A stretch of DNA of 64,000 nucleotides from Pseudomonas sp. Irchel 3H7 (GTDB taxonomy: Bacteria; Pseudomonadota; Gammaproteobacteria; Pseudomonadales; Pseudomonadaceae): assembly GCF_900187605.1 (NCBI RefSeq), contig NZ_FYEA01000004.1, positions 255,674 to 319,673 on the forward strand. The letters are read 5' to 3'. Each line of letters starts with the position of its first letter. Within the stretch, counting starts at the first letter, position 1. The notes under the pieces are model-generated. The model saw only the letters and a list, made by a program, of their open reading frames with translations, made no database searches and had not been told where the DNA came from. Below are positions 37,253 through 46,480 of the stretch, in pieces. The position numbers and the translations under genes were made by a program.

Positions 37253-38128
37253 ATGGCCGCCATCGATACCCTGCAAGTCTTTCAAGCGCTAAACAGCTCG
37301 CCGAACGCACGTCTTGTGCACAGCGCCGAGCTCGGCGACGGCTTGTCTGCCGCTTTGTGGACCAACCACCACGATGCGCAGGATTATGAAGCGCCGAGCC
37401 ATCACACCCTGTCCTGCTACATCGCCGGTGGCACCGGTACCTTTCGTCGCGATCAACCCGGTCAGAAAGGCGGGCCGGACAAGCTGTGCATCCTCCCGGC
37501 CGATCACGAGTCAGGCTGGGTGATCAACGGTGATATCCGCTTGGCGCATCTGTATTTCAGCGCCGAACAATTTGCCCTCGGTTGCGTCACGTTGCTCGAT
37601 CGCGAACCGCGTGAGATGCAGTTGCGCGAGCAGACGTTTCTCGAAGATCCACAACAGGCGCAGCGCTTCCGGCAGTTGCTGACGCTGAATTGGGACGAAC
37701 CTGCCGAACGCTTGCTGACCAGCAGCCTCGCCCATGAATTGATCACCCATACCTTGCTCAGTCAGGTTGGCGCGCGTCAGGGTCTGCGTTTGAAGGGCGG
37801 ATTGGCGCCGCACCAGCGTCGGCAACTGGTGGATCTTATCGACACTCAGTTGGCCGAGCCGATCAGCCTCGGACAATTGGCCGGGTTGTGTGCCCTGTCG
37901 GAATACCACTTTGCGCGGATGTTTCGCACGAGTTTCGGCCTGCCGCCGCACCAATACGTGCTGGCGCGACGCTTGAGCCGGGCGCGGGAGTTGTTGCGCG
38001 GGACGGCGTTGCCGTTGGGTGAGATTGCACTGGCGTGCGGGTTTGCCAGTGCCAGTCATTTCACTAATCGGTTCAAGCAGGTTTTGGGCGGGACGCCGGG
38101 GGAGTATCGGCAGGCGTTTTTGCGTTGA
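37253..38128 (+). CDS. AraC-family transcriptional regulator
   Basis: The 291-residue protein has an N-terminal cupin-like sensing domain and a C-terminal double helix-turn-helix (LGQLAGLCALSEYHFARMFR; GEIALACGFASASHFTNRFK). It is divergent from the EamA transporter with 139 bases between the starts, and so probably controls it. Confidence 0.9.
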   Translation: MAAIDTLQVFQALNSSPNARLVHSAELGDGLSAALWTNHHDAQDYEAPSHHTLSCYIAGGTGTFRRDQPGQKGGPDKLCILPADHESGWVINGDIRLAHLYFSAEQFALGCVTLLDREPREMQLREQTFLEDPQQAQRFRQLLTLNWDEPAERLLTSSLAHELITHTLLSQVGARQGLRLKGGLAPHQRRQLVDLIDTQLAEPISLGQLAGLCALSEYHFARMFRTSFGLPPHQYVLARRLSRARELLRGTALPLGEIALACGFASASHFTNRFKQVLGGTPGEYRQAFLR

Positions 38129-38138
38129 GCCCCTCTCC

Positions 38139-38315
38139 CCCTCACCCCAGCCCTCTCCCGGAGGGAGAGGGAGCCGATTGGGGGATGCTCGAGCTTTACA
38201 CCGACCTGAAAGTGCTCTTCTGAATCCATATTCGAATCGATATCTCAGGTCGATGTATCGCGCAAGACACCTCGGGTCAGTCCCCTCTCCCTCAGGGAGA
38301 GGGTTAGGGTGAGGG
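38139..38315. repeat. CTC-type palindrome-ended repeat, copy E
   Basis: Ends are CCCTCACCCCAGCCCTC and GAGGGTTAGGGTGAGGG. The centre has a variant with TGAATCCATATTCGAATCG and CTCAGGTCGATG, shared with copies F and G. It lies between convergent araC and receptor genes. Confidence 0.85.
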
Positions 38316-38330
38316 GCTTTTGATCTTGCC

Positions 38331-40760
38331 CTAAAACTCCAAAGTGCTAGACAGCGAAACCTGCCGCGCATCCCCCATCGACACAAAGAACCGGCTCGCC
38401 GCCGAGGTGTAGTACGTGCGATCAAACAGGTTCTTCACATTCAGCTGAAACTTGACCTTCTGCCCTTCAACCTTGGTGTCGTAAGTGGCAAACGCATCGG
38501 CCACGGTGTAGCTCGGCAGATCAAAATCATTCACCGCGTTACCCGCACGTTCCCCGACATAACGAGCGCCCGCACCGACGCGCAATTGATCGCCGCCAAT
38601 CACGCTGCCGAAGTCATACACCGCCGACAACGAACCGGAGTTCTTCGCCACGTTTTGCAGGCGCTTGCCTTTGTAATCCGGGTCTTCGGTCACTTCGGCA
38701 TCGGTGTAGGCGTAGCTGCCGATCATGCTCCAATGGTCACTTAGCTGACCGGTCAGGTCCATTTCCAGACCGCGCGAACGCACCTCGCCGGCGGCGCTGT
38801 AAATCGTCGTCGGGCCTTCGGAATTGGCCACCAGCACGTTGCGCTTCTTGATGTCGAACAACGCGATGTTACCGGTCACACGCCCCGGCATGTCCAGGCG
38901 CGCGCCCAGCTCCCACGACTTGGCTTCTTCCGGCGCGATGCTGCCGTCGAGCACGGTGCTGCTGCCGCTCAGCGGGGCGATGGTTGAGTTGGGCTTGAAC
39001 GATTCGGTGTAGCTGCCGTAGAACGACAAGGCGTCGGTGTAGCGATACACCAGACCTGCGCGCGGGACGAACTTCTGGCCGTTGCTGTCGGTGTTGGCCT
39101 TGAACGGCACGCCTTTGCCGGCGTACTGGTCGTATTCCTGGAAACGCCCGCCGGCGACCAGAATCCACTGGTCGTTGAGGTGAATCGAGTCCTGCATGAA
39201 CACCGAATCACTGCGCAGTTCATCGGTCTGCGCGCTGTCGGGGGCGCTGACGGTGGTGCCGGCGACTTCGCGGCCGTACACCGGATTGAGGTAGCTGAAC
39301 GTGGTCAGGCTTTTCTGCCGGATCAAGTCCTCGCGGTAGATCTTGCGGTACTCGTCATCAACGCCGAACACCAGATCATGCTGCATGCCCAGCACTTTGA
39401 CCTTGCCTTCAAGACTGGCGGTGGTGAAACGGTCAGTGCTGATCGCGTTCTGTGTGCCGTCCATGCTGCGGGTCAGCGTGCCCTTGTTGGTGTCGATGGC
39501 CGTCACGCGGACTTGGCTGGCGTCGTAGGTTTCGCGGTTCCAGCTGTAACCGAAGTGCGCTTTCCAGTCGTCGTTGAGCTCGTGATCAGCTTCAAAGTGA
39601 TACAGGTCCGAGCGGCCTTCCATGTTGTTGAACGGCTCGTCCAGACGCTCCTTGCGCGAGATATCCAGCGGGTGATTGGTGCGTGGATCGATCAGCGTGC
39701 CACGGTCGAACGGCGTGAGAAATTCGCGATGCTCGTAGGCAAACAGCAGCTTGGTGCTCTCGCCAAACCAGGCCAGCGACGGCGCGATCAGGGTTTCACG
39801 GTGGGTACCGAAGTTGCGCCAGTAATCTTCATCTTCGTGGTCGAGCACCATGCGATAGGCCAGCCCGGAATCGCCCAACGGGCCGGTGCTGTCGAAGGTG
39901 CCGCCGCTGCCATTCTTGCCGTCGCCGTAGGTCGAACCGCGCAAGGTCAGGGCATTGTATTGAGTCAGTTCAGGTTTCTTGCTGACCAGGTTGACCACGC
40001 CACCGGGGTCTTGAATGCCGTACAGCAACGAGGCCGGGCCTTTGAGCACTTCGACGCGATCCACCGTGGCGTTCATGCCACGCCCCTGCACGATCGGCAT
40101 GCCGTCGCGCATGATCGAGCCGTTACGGTTGTCACCGAAACCGCGGGTCATCACCGAATCCTGAGTGCTGCCCAAGGTGTTGCCCTGGGTGATGCCGCTG
40201 ACATTGGCCAGCGCGTCATCCAGATTGCGCGGCGCCTGATCGCGGATGACTTGCGCCGGGATGACGTTGACGGTCTGCGGGACTTCCTGCAACGACGCCG
40301 AAGAGCGCATCACCGAACTGGTTTCCGGCGGCTGGTAGCTCATCGACTCGTCGCGCATCGAAGTGATGGTCGTGGCGCCGAGGTTCAACGCGCCTTCGGT
40401 GGGTTTGGGCTCCAGTGCCAGCGTGTGGCTATCGGTGCGGCGGAAACTCAGGCCGGAGCCACTGAGCAGACGTTGCAGCGCTTGTTCGGCACTCATCTGG
40501 CCATTGACTGCCGGCGCGGTGAGGCCGTAAGGCGCTTCGTCGGTGTAGACCACGCTCTGCCCGGTGACGCGGCTGAAATCGCTCAAGGCTTGCGGCAGTG
40601 GTTTGGCGGCCAGGGAAAAGTTGAACTGCTTTTGCGCTTGGTTGCTGACGGTTTCAGCGGCGAGCGCCACGCTCATCGGCAACAATGCCAATGCCGAAAA
40701 GCTCAGTGCCGACACGCCTAACCATTGTTTGACCGAACCCGATTTTGCCCTGGACTTCAT
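38331..40760 (-). CDS. TonB-dependent siderophore receptor with N-terminal signalling domain
   Basis: The 809-residue outer-membrane receptor has a signal peptide, an STN signalling domain (FNFSLAAKPLPQALSDFSRV, about residues 45-115), a plug (VPQTVNVIPAQVIRDQAPRN; VEVLKGPASLLYGIQDPGG) and a 22-strand barrel ending SLSSTLEF with terminal Phe. The STN domain would signal through the FecR-like protein to the ECF sigma factor encoded upstream. The ligand is a ferric siderophore, not identifiable from sequence. Confidence 0.93.
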   Translation of the reverse strand: MKSRAKSGSVKQWLGVSALSFSALALLPMSVALAAETVSNQAQKQFNFSLAAKPLPQALSDFSRVTGQSVVYTDEAPYGLTAPAVNGQMSAEQALQRLLSGSGLSFRRTDSHTLALEPKPTEGALNLGATTITSMRDESMSYQPPETSSVMRSSASLQEVPQTVNVIPAQVIRDQAPRNLDDALANVSGITQGNTLGSTQDSVMTRGFGDNRNGSIMRDGMPIVQGRGMNATVDRVEVLKGPASLLYGIQDPGGVVNLVSKKPELTQYNALTLRGSTYGDGKNGSGGTFDSTGPLGDSGLAYRMVLDHEDEDYWRNFGTHRETLIAPSLAWFGESTKLLFAYEHREFLTPFDRGTLIDPRTNHPLDISRKERLDEPFNNMEGRSDLYHFEADHELNDDWKAHFGYSWNRETYDASQVRVTAIDTNKGTLTRSMDGTQNAISTDRFTTASLEGKVKVLGMQHDLVFGVDDEYRKIYREDLIRQKSLTTFSYLNPVYGREVAGTTVSAPDSAQTDELRSDSVFMQDSIHLNDQWILVAGGRFQEYDQYAGKGVPFKANTDSNGQKFVPRAGLVYRYTDALSFYGSYTESFKPNSTIAPLSGSSTVLDGSIAPEEAKSWELGARLDMPGRVTGNIALFDIKKRNVLVANSEGPTTIYSAAGEVRSRGLEMDLTGQLSDHWSMIGSYAYTDAEVTEDPDYKGKRLQNVAKNSGSLSAVYDFGSVIGGDQLRVGAGARYVGERAGNAVNDFDLPSYTVADAFATYDTKVEGQKVKFQLNVKNLFDRTYYTSAASRFFVSMGDARQVSLSSTLEF

Positions 40761-40873
40761 TGCTCAATGACCTGTGTAGAACCGCAACGGATGCGAATGA
40801 ATCGCAGTTTCAGTCACTACACGGATGGGGCTCGGGTTTACCTCACCACAAATCCGAAAATATTTTTGCAGAT

Positions 40874-40950
40874 CAAAAGATCGCAGCCTTCGGCAGCTCC
40901 TACAGGAGATCGCATTCCAATGTAGGAGCTGCCGAAGGCTGCGATCTTTT
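40874..40950. repeat. REPIN (GTAGGAGCTGCC type) between fecR-like and receptor genes
   Basis: AAAAGATCGCAGCCTTCGGC to CTCCTACA and the inverted TGTAGGAGCTGCCGAAGGCT arm flank a 14-base spacer. Confidence 0.9.
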
Positions 40951-40959
40951 GACTTTGCC

Positions 40960-41949
40960 TCAACGCAAAATAATCAGATGCCCCAACACCTGATGCTGCT
41001 CAAACCCCAACACCCCTTGCAGTGAACTGAGCACCGCCTGCGGATCCTTGCTCGGAAAACTGCCACTGACCTTGCGCGCCGCCAGCTCATCGTTGAGCAA
41101 CACAATCCGTCCCGGGTAATAACGCCGCAGATCCTCGACCACATCGGCCAGCGTCGACTTGTAATACGTCAGCCAGCCCTGACGCCATGCCAACTGCGCC
41201 TCACTGTCCACCGCATGAAGTTTTTCTGCCGAGCCTTCAGAGTAAGCAACTTGCTGGCCGGCGGTGAGAATCTGTTGTTCGCCATCGCGATCCGCCGTCA
41301 CACCAACGCGCCCGGACAACACCGTGACCTGCGCGCCATGCGGTTGCAGTCGCACTTCGAATTGCGTGCCGAGCACCCGCGCCTGACCTTTCTCGGCCTC
41401 GACCACAAACGGCTCGCCGGTGTGCGTAACCGTGAAAAAACCGGCACCACGGCGTAGCTGGACATGCCGCTCGCCACGGCTGAAATCCACAGCAATCGCA
41501 CTGTCGCCATCCAGCGTAACTTGCGATTGATCGGCCAGTGTCACGGTGCGAATTTCACCCGGCGCCGAAACGTAATCGGCGCCCAGATCATCGATCCAGC
41601 GCTGCGGCTGCCAGCCTGTACCGAGGCTGACCATCAGCAACAGGCATGCCGCCATCGCCAGCGCGCCCGACCAACGCAACAGCGCTGGACGACGTGGGCG
41701 ATCCATTGCATCGAGGTAGCCCTGCAACGCCGAGGCTTCTTCATCGGCCAGCGTTCGCGCCGGGCCTTCGCTCAATTCCCAGAGCACTTGCGCCTGCGCA
41801 TACGCTTCGGCATGCGCCGGATCAGCGCGCAGCCATTGGCTGAAGGTCAGTTGATCGCCGGCACTCGGCCGATCATGCAACAGGCTCAGCCAGGCAAACG
41901 CGGCCTGCTCTTGCGCGGGCGTGGGGATGACGGAGTCGGATGGCTTCAC
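40960..41949 (-). CDS. FecR-family anti-sigma regulator
   Basis: The 329-residue inner-membrane protein has a cytoplasmic DUF4880 domain (AFAWLSLLHDRPSAGDQLTF), one transmembrane helix (ALAMAACLLLMVSLGTGW), and a periplasmic FecR domain (GEIRTVTLADQSQVTLDGDS). It relays the siderophore signal from the receptor to the ECF sigma factor. The GTG start overlaps the sigma stop (GTGA), so translation is probably coupled. Confidence 0.9.
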   Translation of the reverse strand: MKPSDSVIPTPAQEQAAFAWLSLLHDRPSAGDQLTFSQWLRADPAHAEAYAQAQVLWELSEGPARTLADEEASALQGYLDAMDRPRRPALLRWSGALAMAACLLLMVSLGTGWQPQRWIDDLGADYVSAPGEIRTVTLADQSQVTLDGDSAIAVDFSRGERHVQLRRGAGFFTVTHTGEPFVVEAEKGQARVLGTQFEVRLQPHGAQVTVLSGRVGVTADRDGEQQILTAGQQVAYSEGSAEKLHAVDSEAQLAWRQGWLTYYKSTLADVVEDLRRYYPGRIVLLNDELAARKVSGSFPSKDPQAVLSSLQGVLGFEQHQVLGHLIILR

Positions 41950-42512
41950 GGTGCTTTCCCTGGCAGGCGTGGCGCGGGTTCGCGCAGGCTGGCCTTGCAG
42001 GCCTCGAGGGCGCGCATCATATGTTTTTCCACGGCACTTTGGGACAGGCCCATGGCTTTGGCGATGTCCGCGTATTTGCGACCGTGGATGCGATTGAGCA
42101 AAAAGATTTGCCGGGTGCGCTCGGGCAAGGCGCGCAACGCCGCTTCGACATGCTTCAGATCATTGCCCGCTTCCAGCGCCGCTTGCGGTTCGCTGCCGTG
42201 GCTGTCCGGCGCCTCCGGTTGCCAGCCTTCGTTGACGCGCGTGCGTGTGCCTTCGCTGCGCAGATGATCGATGGCGATGTTGCCGGCGCAGCGCAGCAGA
42301 TAGGTGCTGAGTTCTTCGACCTGCACCAGCGGTCGCCGCCAGAAACGCAGAAACAGATCTTGGACCAGATCCGCCGCCGTCGCCCGGCAACCGACGCGCC
42401 GGTTCACCAGCGCTTCCATTTGCGAACGCTGGGACAGGAACACCTGAAGAAAATGCGCACGCGCCCCACGCGGCTCGTCGTCGCGGGATTCCGGTGGCAG
42501 ATCGATCAGCAC
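41946..42512 (-). CDS. ECF sigma factor, FecI type
   Basis: The 188-residue protein has region 2 (VGCRATAADLVQDLFLRFWR) and region 4 (ERTRQIFLLNRIHGRKYADI, GLSQSAVEKHMMRALEAC). I chose the GTG at 42512, one base after the DUF3325 stop; the longer frame upstream encodes unlikely Trp/Arg-rich sequence overlapping that gene. It would direct transcription of the TonB receptor gene downstream under iron limitation with ligand present. Confidence 0.85.
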   Translation of the reverse strand: MLIDLPPESRDDEPRGARAHFLQVFLSQRSQMEALVNRRVGCRATAADLVQDLFLRFWRRPLVQVEELSTYLLRCAGNIAIDHLRSEGTRTRVNEGWQPEAPDSHGSEPQAALEAGNDLKHVEAALRALPERTRQIFLLNRIHGRKYADIAKAMGLSQSAVEKHMMRALEACKASLREPAPRLPGKAP

Positions 42513-42513
42513 T

Positions 42514-42840
42514 TCAGCACTGCGCCCATGCGGCGACCGGGCTGGCCAGCAGACTGAACCCGGCCAGCGCCAATGCGAAACGCGGGCGATACGGCAGCAA
42601 CAATACCAACGCCAGGGCACTGAGCATCAGCACGGCGAACCAGTCGACCAGACCGAAGCTCCAGCCATTGGCCTTCACCGCCGCCCAAAGCGACAAACAC
42701 AGCAATAACCATCCGCCGACTTTCAGGCCCTGGCGGCGACGCGTGGACGGTTTGTGACCGAGCAATTCATCGTGGTGACGAGGCATCGACAGGCACAACG
42801 CGGTGAATCCGGTGTAGGTGAGCAACAAGGGCAAGAGCAT
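42514..42840 (-). CDS. DUF3325 small membrane protein
   Basis: The 108-residue protein has three hydrophobic helices (MLLPLLLTYTGFTALCL; GGWLLLCLSLWAAVKA; WFAVLMLSALALVLLL). DUF3325 genes accompany PepSY and DUF3649 genes in iron-siderophore loci. The role is unknown. Its ATG overlaps the PepSY stop by one base. Confidence 0.85.
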   Translation of the reverse strand: MLLPLLLTYTGFTALCLSMPRHHDELLGHKPSTRRRQGLKVGGWLLLCLSLWAAVKANGWSFGLVDWFAVLMLSALALVLLLPYRPRFALALAGFSLLASPVAAWAQC

Positions 42841-44426
42841 CAGTTCGCCCCTTGTTCAAGGGTGATCGGCCGGGCCTGTTCGCGGCGGGGCTTTTTAATG
42901 CTGACGGTGTTGCCAGCACGCTGCATTTTCCACGCGGCCCACGCCAGAAACACACCGGTTGCGAGGCACGTCAGATCAAAACCGGCCAACGCCCAGTCAC
43001 CCCGCATCAACGCGACGCCGAGATTCCAAGGGGTGGTCAGCGCATTGATCAGCGGCACCGCAACAAACAGCGCAGCACCGAAAACAAGCTGCTCAACCCA
43101 GGCTTTGCGCCCCGGTCGCAACATCGCGTGCAGCACGCTCAAGCCCCAGGCCATGAAGAACGCGTTCACCTCCCAATCTGCACGTTCGGCAAGGCTCACC
43201 GGCAACAGACGATTGGCCAGGAAAAACACCGCCACCGCAGACACCAGCCCGGCCATGCTGGCGATATTCAGCACTTCCACCAGCCGCAACTCGAACGGCA
43301 TCACACCGCTCTTGGCGTGTTTGAGTTGACGCTTGCCCAGCCAGATCACTAGCCCGGTGCCAATCATTGCCGTGCCGGCCAGCCCGCAGATGAAGTACAG
43401 CCAGCGCAAGACCGGCCCGGCGAAGTGGCCCATGTGCAAACCATAGAACGCGCCACCCACCGCCATCGCCAGCGGCTGGTCCGGTGTGCTGCCGAGCATC
43501 TGCCCGGTCACACCGTTGAAGGTCACGGCGCGGCCGAAATCATGCACCACACGGTCGCCGGCACGGGACAGCACCACCGTCGCATTGGCATCGCCCGGAT
43601 TGCTCACGGAAAGGCGCGCCGTGTGGCCGCCCGACCATTGCTCGCGGGCCTTGCTCAACAGCGGCGCCATGGCCGCCAACGGCGCAGCGATAGCGGCGCG
43701 CTCGGGTGTTTTCGAGGCCGGGAAAACCTCGTCATAAAACGTGCGCACGTCACTGCCGTAAGACGCAACGATGCTCGCCGGCATGACCATCGACATGAAA
43801 ATCACCAGGCTGCTGTAGGTGATCATCAGGTGAAACGGCAACACCAGCACACCCACCGCGTTATGCCCGTCGAGCCAGGAGCGCTGGCCCTTGCGCGGGC
43901 GGAAGGTGAAGAAGTCCTTGAAGATTTTTTTGTGGGTGATGATCCCGGTGATCAGCGCAACGAACATCACCATCGCGGCAATGGTCGCCAGCCAACGGCC
44001 CCACGGATAAGGCATTTGCAACTGGAAGTGGAAACGGTAGAAGAACTCGCCGCCCATGCTGTCGCGGCCCTGCACTTCTGCGCCGGTTTGCGCATCAAGG
44101 GTTTTCGATTCGAAGCGCCCGCGCTCGCCGGGCTTCGCCGGCGCGGCCTGCCAGCGCACGGTAAGACCGGGATCACGGGCATCTGGCAGATCGATCAGCC
44201 AACGTGAGGCGCCAGCCGCGTGTTGCTGCAGATAATCCTGGGCCAGCGCCAGGCTGGTCTCGGCACTCACCGATCGCGCAGGGATTTCCGGCTGCATCCA
44301 GTGGCTGATTTCATCTTTGAAATACGCCAGCGTCCCGGTCAGGAAAATCGCGAACAGCAACCAGCCGAACAGCAGCCCGGCCCAGGTGTGCAGCCAGGCC
44401 ATCGCCTGACGAAAGCCCTCTTTCAT
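42840..44426 (-). CDS. PepSY-associated TM helix protein (siderophore-iron reductase type)
   Basis: The 528-residue inner-membrane protein has PepSY-TM architecture: first helix WLHTWAGLLFGWLLFAIFL, a periplasmic loop, HDFGRAV PepSY-like segments, several further helices, and LHMGHFAGPVLRWLYFICG. Related proteins such as FpvG and FoxB help release iron from siderophores by reduction, so the role here is inferred as iron release. The ATG at 44426 is chosen by similarity; it overlaps the DUF3649 stop. Confidence 0.88.
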   Translation of the reverse strand: MKEGFRQAMAWLHTWAGLLFGWLLFAIFLTGTLAYFKDEISHWMQPEIPARSVSAETSLALAQDYLQQHAAGASRWLIDLPDARDPGLTVRWQAAPAKPGERGRFESKTLDAQTGAEVQGRDSMGGEFFYRFHFQLQMPYPWGRWLATIAAMVMFVALITGIITHKKIFKDFFTFRPRKGQRSWLDGHNAVGVLVLPFHLMITYSSLVIFMSMVMPASIVASYGSDVRTFYDEVFPASKTPERAAIAAPLAAMAPLLSKAREQWSGGHTARLSVSNPGDANATVVLSRAGDRVVHDFGRAVTFNGVTGQMLGSTPDQPLAMAVGGAFYGLHMGHFAGPVLRWLYFICGLAGTAMIGTGLVIWLGKRQLKHAKSGVMPFELRLVEVLNIASMAGLVSAVAVFFLANRLLPVSLAERADWEVNAFFMAWGLSVLHAMLRPGRKAWVEQLVFGAALFVAVPLINALTTPWNLGVALMRGDWALAGFDLTCLATGVFLAWAAWKMQRAGNTVSIKKPRREQARPITLEQGAN

Positions 44427-44728
44427 GCCAGGCCCAATCCGCGTGCCGCGCCAGAGACAGTTGCCAGAATCACACTCGGTACCAGCAAACCGACCCAGGC
44501 CGACCATGCCGTACGACAGGCAAAACACCAGAGCACCGCCACCAGGTAGACCAGAAAGGAAATGGTCATGCCGGTCACCACCGCTTCGGCACGGCTCAGC
44601 GGCAGCCACAGTGTCAGGGTGACACTGGCCAGCGCCGCAACGAGATAACCGCCAAACACCGCGGCCAACACCCGTGAGGTGACGGCCAGACGATAGGACA
44701 TGGGAAGTGTGGCGAGTTTGCCTTTCAT
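44423..44728 (-). CDS. DUF3649 small membrane protein
   Basis: The 101-residue protein has three transmembrane helices (VLAAVFGGYLVAALASVTL; GMTISFLVYLVAVLWCF; WVGLLVPSVILATVSGA). It is the first gene of the left iron operon, next to the Fur box. The role is unknown; the family co-occurs with PepSY reductases. Confidence 0.85.
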   Translation of the reverse strand: MKGKLATLPMSYRLAVTSRVLAAVFGGYLVAALASVTLTLWLPLSRAEAVVTGMTISFLVYLVAVLWCFACRTAWSAWVGLLVPSVILATVSGAARGLGLA

Positions 44729-44751
44729 GTTTCGACCCTGAAACGAAAAAC

Positions 44752-44771
44752 GTCCGGCCGATCAGCCGGAC
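44752..44771 (-). terminator. Hairpin with U-run in the leader of the left iron operon
   Basis: GTCCGGC (44752-44758) pairs with GCCGGAC (44765-44771); reading leftwards the stem is followed by five T (44750-44746). It lies between the Fur box and the DUF3649 start, so it could end transcripts before the first gene. Confidence 0.5.
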
Positions 44772-44791
44772 CTATAGGCGAGCAATATTAA

Positions 44792-44806
44792 TGATAAATA
44801 TTCTCA
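44792..44806. promoter_or_regulatory. Fur box between the two iron-uptake systems
   Basis: TGATAAATATTCTCA matches the 7-1-7 Fur consensus TGATAATNATTATCA with two mismatches in the 14 defined positions. It lies in the divergent promoter region of the DUF3649 operon and fecI. Confidence 0.75.
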
Positions 44807-44918
44807 TACGCAAAAGCATCTGATTGCCGGTTGAGCGCTTCACCCCCTACAATGCGAACAGTTCTTGTTCTCTAACGCACACTCTCTACCGCGTCAAGAA
44901 AGCGCCCGGAGTTCACCG

Positions 44919-45407
44919 TTGTCGTCCGCCCATCCCGTCGAATCGCTCTATCAGGCCCATCACGGCTGGCTCACAGGCTGGTTGCGGCGCAAACTCGGTT
45001 GCCCGGACAGCGCGGCAGACCTGGCGCAGGACACGTTCATCAAGGTGCTGACCGCCCGCGAGCCGCCGGTGATCATCGAACCGCGCGCCTTTCTCACAAC
45101 GTTGGCCAAGCGCGTCCTGTTCAATCATTACCGCCGTCAGGATGTCGAACGCGCTTACCTCGACACCCTGGCGCAGATGCCGGACATGGTCGCGCCGTCG
45201 GAAGAAGACAAGGCGATCATCCTGCAAACCCTGATGGAGCTGGATGAGTTGCTCGACGGTTTGCCGCGTCAGGTCAAACGCGCATTTCTACTGGCGCAGG
45301 TGGATGGCCTGACTTATCCACAGATTGCCGCCGAACTCGGCATTTCCGTGGCCACGGTCAAACGTCATCTGAACAAAGCGGCAATGCGCTGCTACTTCGC
45401 GCTATGA
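44919..45407 (+). CDS. fecI: ECF sigma factor FecI
   Basis: The 162-residue protein closely follows E. coli FecI: VESLYQAHHGWLTGWLRRKL, DLAQDTFIKVL (region 2) and LLAQVDGLTYPQIAAELGIS (region 4). I chose the TTG at 44919 because CGGAG stands about 9 bases upstream and similarity begins here; a longer frame from 44865 is open. It directs fecA transcription when ferric citrate is sensed. It is probably Fur-repressed. Confidence 0.88.
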   Translation: MSSAHPVESLYQAHHGWLTGWLRRKLGCPDSAADLAQDTFIKVLTAREPPVIIEPRAFLTTLAKRVLFNHYRRQDVERAYLDTLAQMPDMVAPSEEDKAIILQTLMELDELLDGLPRQVKRAFLLAQVDGLTYPQIAAELGISVATVKRHLNKAAMRCYFAL

Positions 45408-46336
45408 ACCGCACACCAGACTTCTCCTCTCAGGTGGCGGAACAGGCCGTGCACTGGTTGATGGAAATGCAGCAAGGCGCGCTCTCCCCGCGCCAGCAAC
45501 ACGCCTGGCAACAATGGCTGGAGGCGCACAGCGAACACCGGCGGGCGTGGGAGCATATTCAACGAGTCAATCAGCGTCTGCGCGGCGTGTCTTCACCACT
45601 GGCGCATGCGGCATTGAACGGGGCGAAGTCCGGCAGTCGTCGTCAGGCACTGAAACTGTTGCTGATTCTTGGCGCGGGCTCAGCCGTCACGTGGGGCATG
45701 CGCGAGCACAATCCACTGCCGTCGTTCCTCGCCGACTACCGCAGCCCGATCGGGCAACGGCGCAAGGTGGCGCTGGGTGCCGGCGATCAGTTGCAACTCA
45801 ATACCGCCAGTGCCGCCGATGTCGATGCCTCGGCGCGACTGATACGCTTGCTCGAAGGCGAAATCCTCCTGACGGCCAAACAATCGTTCGAAGTGCGCAC
45901 CGCTCAGGGCATTCTTGAAACTCACGGCGCACGTCTCAATGTGCGTCAGTTTGCCGATCGCACGCAGGTTGCCTTGTTCGAAGGTCGCGTCGAACTGAGC
46001 AGCAATGGACGCGCGCCGATGCTGTTGCCGCTTGCACGGCAACTGAGTTTCACCTCGACCTCCGTCAGCGCAGCCAAACGGTTGGATGCCAACAGCGGCG
46101 CTTGGGCCGACGGCATGCTGGTGGCCGCGCATATGCGATTGGGCGACTTCCTCGATGAGCTTGGCCGTTACCGTCGCGGCCAACTCAATTGCGCCAAGAA
46201 CGTCGCCGATCTGTTGATCTCCGGGACGTATCCACTGGACGACAGCGAGCGGATTCTCGATCTGCTGGAAATCAGTTTGCCGGTAAAGGTGAAGCGCTTT
46301 ACCCGTTACTGGGTGAGCGTCGAAGCGCGGGTTTAA
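45404..46336 (+). CDS. fecR: Anti-sigma/sigma regulator FecR
   Basis: The 310-residue protein has a cytoplasmic DUF4880 domain (QAVHWLMEMQQGALSPRQQH), a transmembrane helix (LKLLLILGAGSAVTWGM), and a periplasmic FecR domain (YRSPIGQRRKVALGAGDQLQ). The start overlaps the fecI stop (ATGA). It conveys the ferric-citrate signal from FecA's STN domain to FecI. Confidence 0.9.
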   Translation: MNRTPDFSSQVAEQAVHWLMEMQQGALSPRQQHAWQQWLEAHSEHRRAWEHIQRVNQRLRGVSSPLAHAALNGAKSGSRRQALKLLLILGAGSAVTWGMREHNPLPSFLADYRSPIGQRRKVALGAGDQLQLNTASAADVDASARLIRLLEGEILLTAKQSFEVRTAQGILETHGARLNVRQFADRTQVALFEGRVELSSNGRAPMLLPLARQLSFTSTSVSAAKRLDANSGAWADGMLVAAHMRLGDFLDELGRYRRGQLNCAKNVADLLISGTYPLDDSERILDLLEISLPVKVKRFTRYWVSVEARV

Positions 46337-46348
46337 AGCAGCAGAATC

Positions 46349-46397
46349 AAAAGATCGTCCGAAGGCTCGGGCCGCGATCGGACGATCCTTTGATCTT
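46349..46397. repeat. Palindromic element, GATCGTCCG type (first copy)
   Basis: AAAGATCGTCCGAAGG pairs with CGGACGATCCTTT around a GC-rich loop. A nearly identical element lies at 55974-56016. It sits between fecR and fecA and may end or stabilise the fecIR transcript. Confidence 0.75.
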
Positions 46398-46480
46398 GAA
46401 AAATAAATGAGCCGTTTTTCAGATCTGGCGTGACAGAGAAGGAAAGCCCCCTTGATTCAACCTTCTCAGGATCATCCGAC

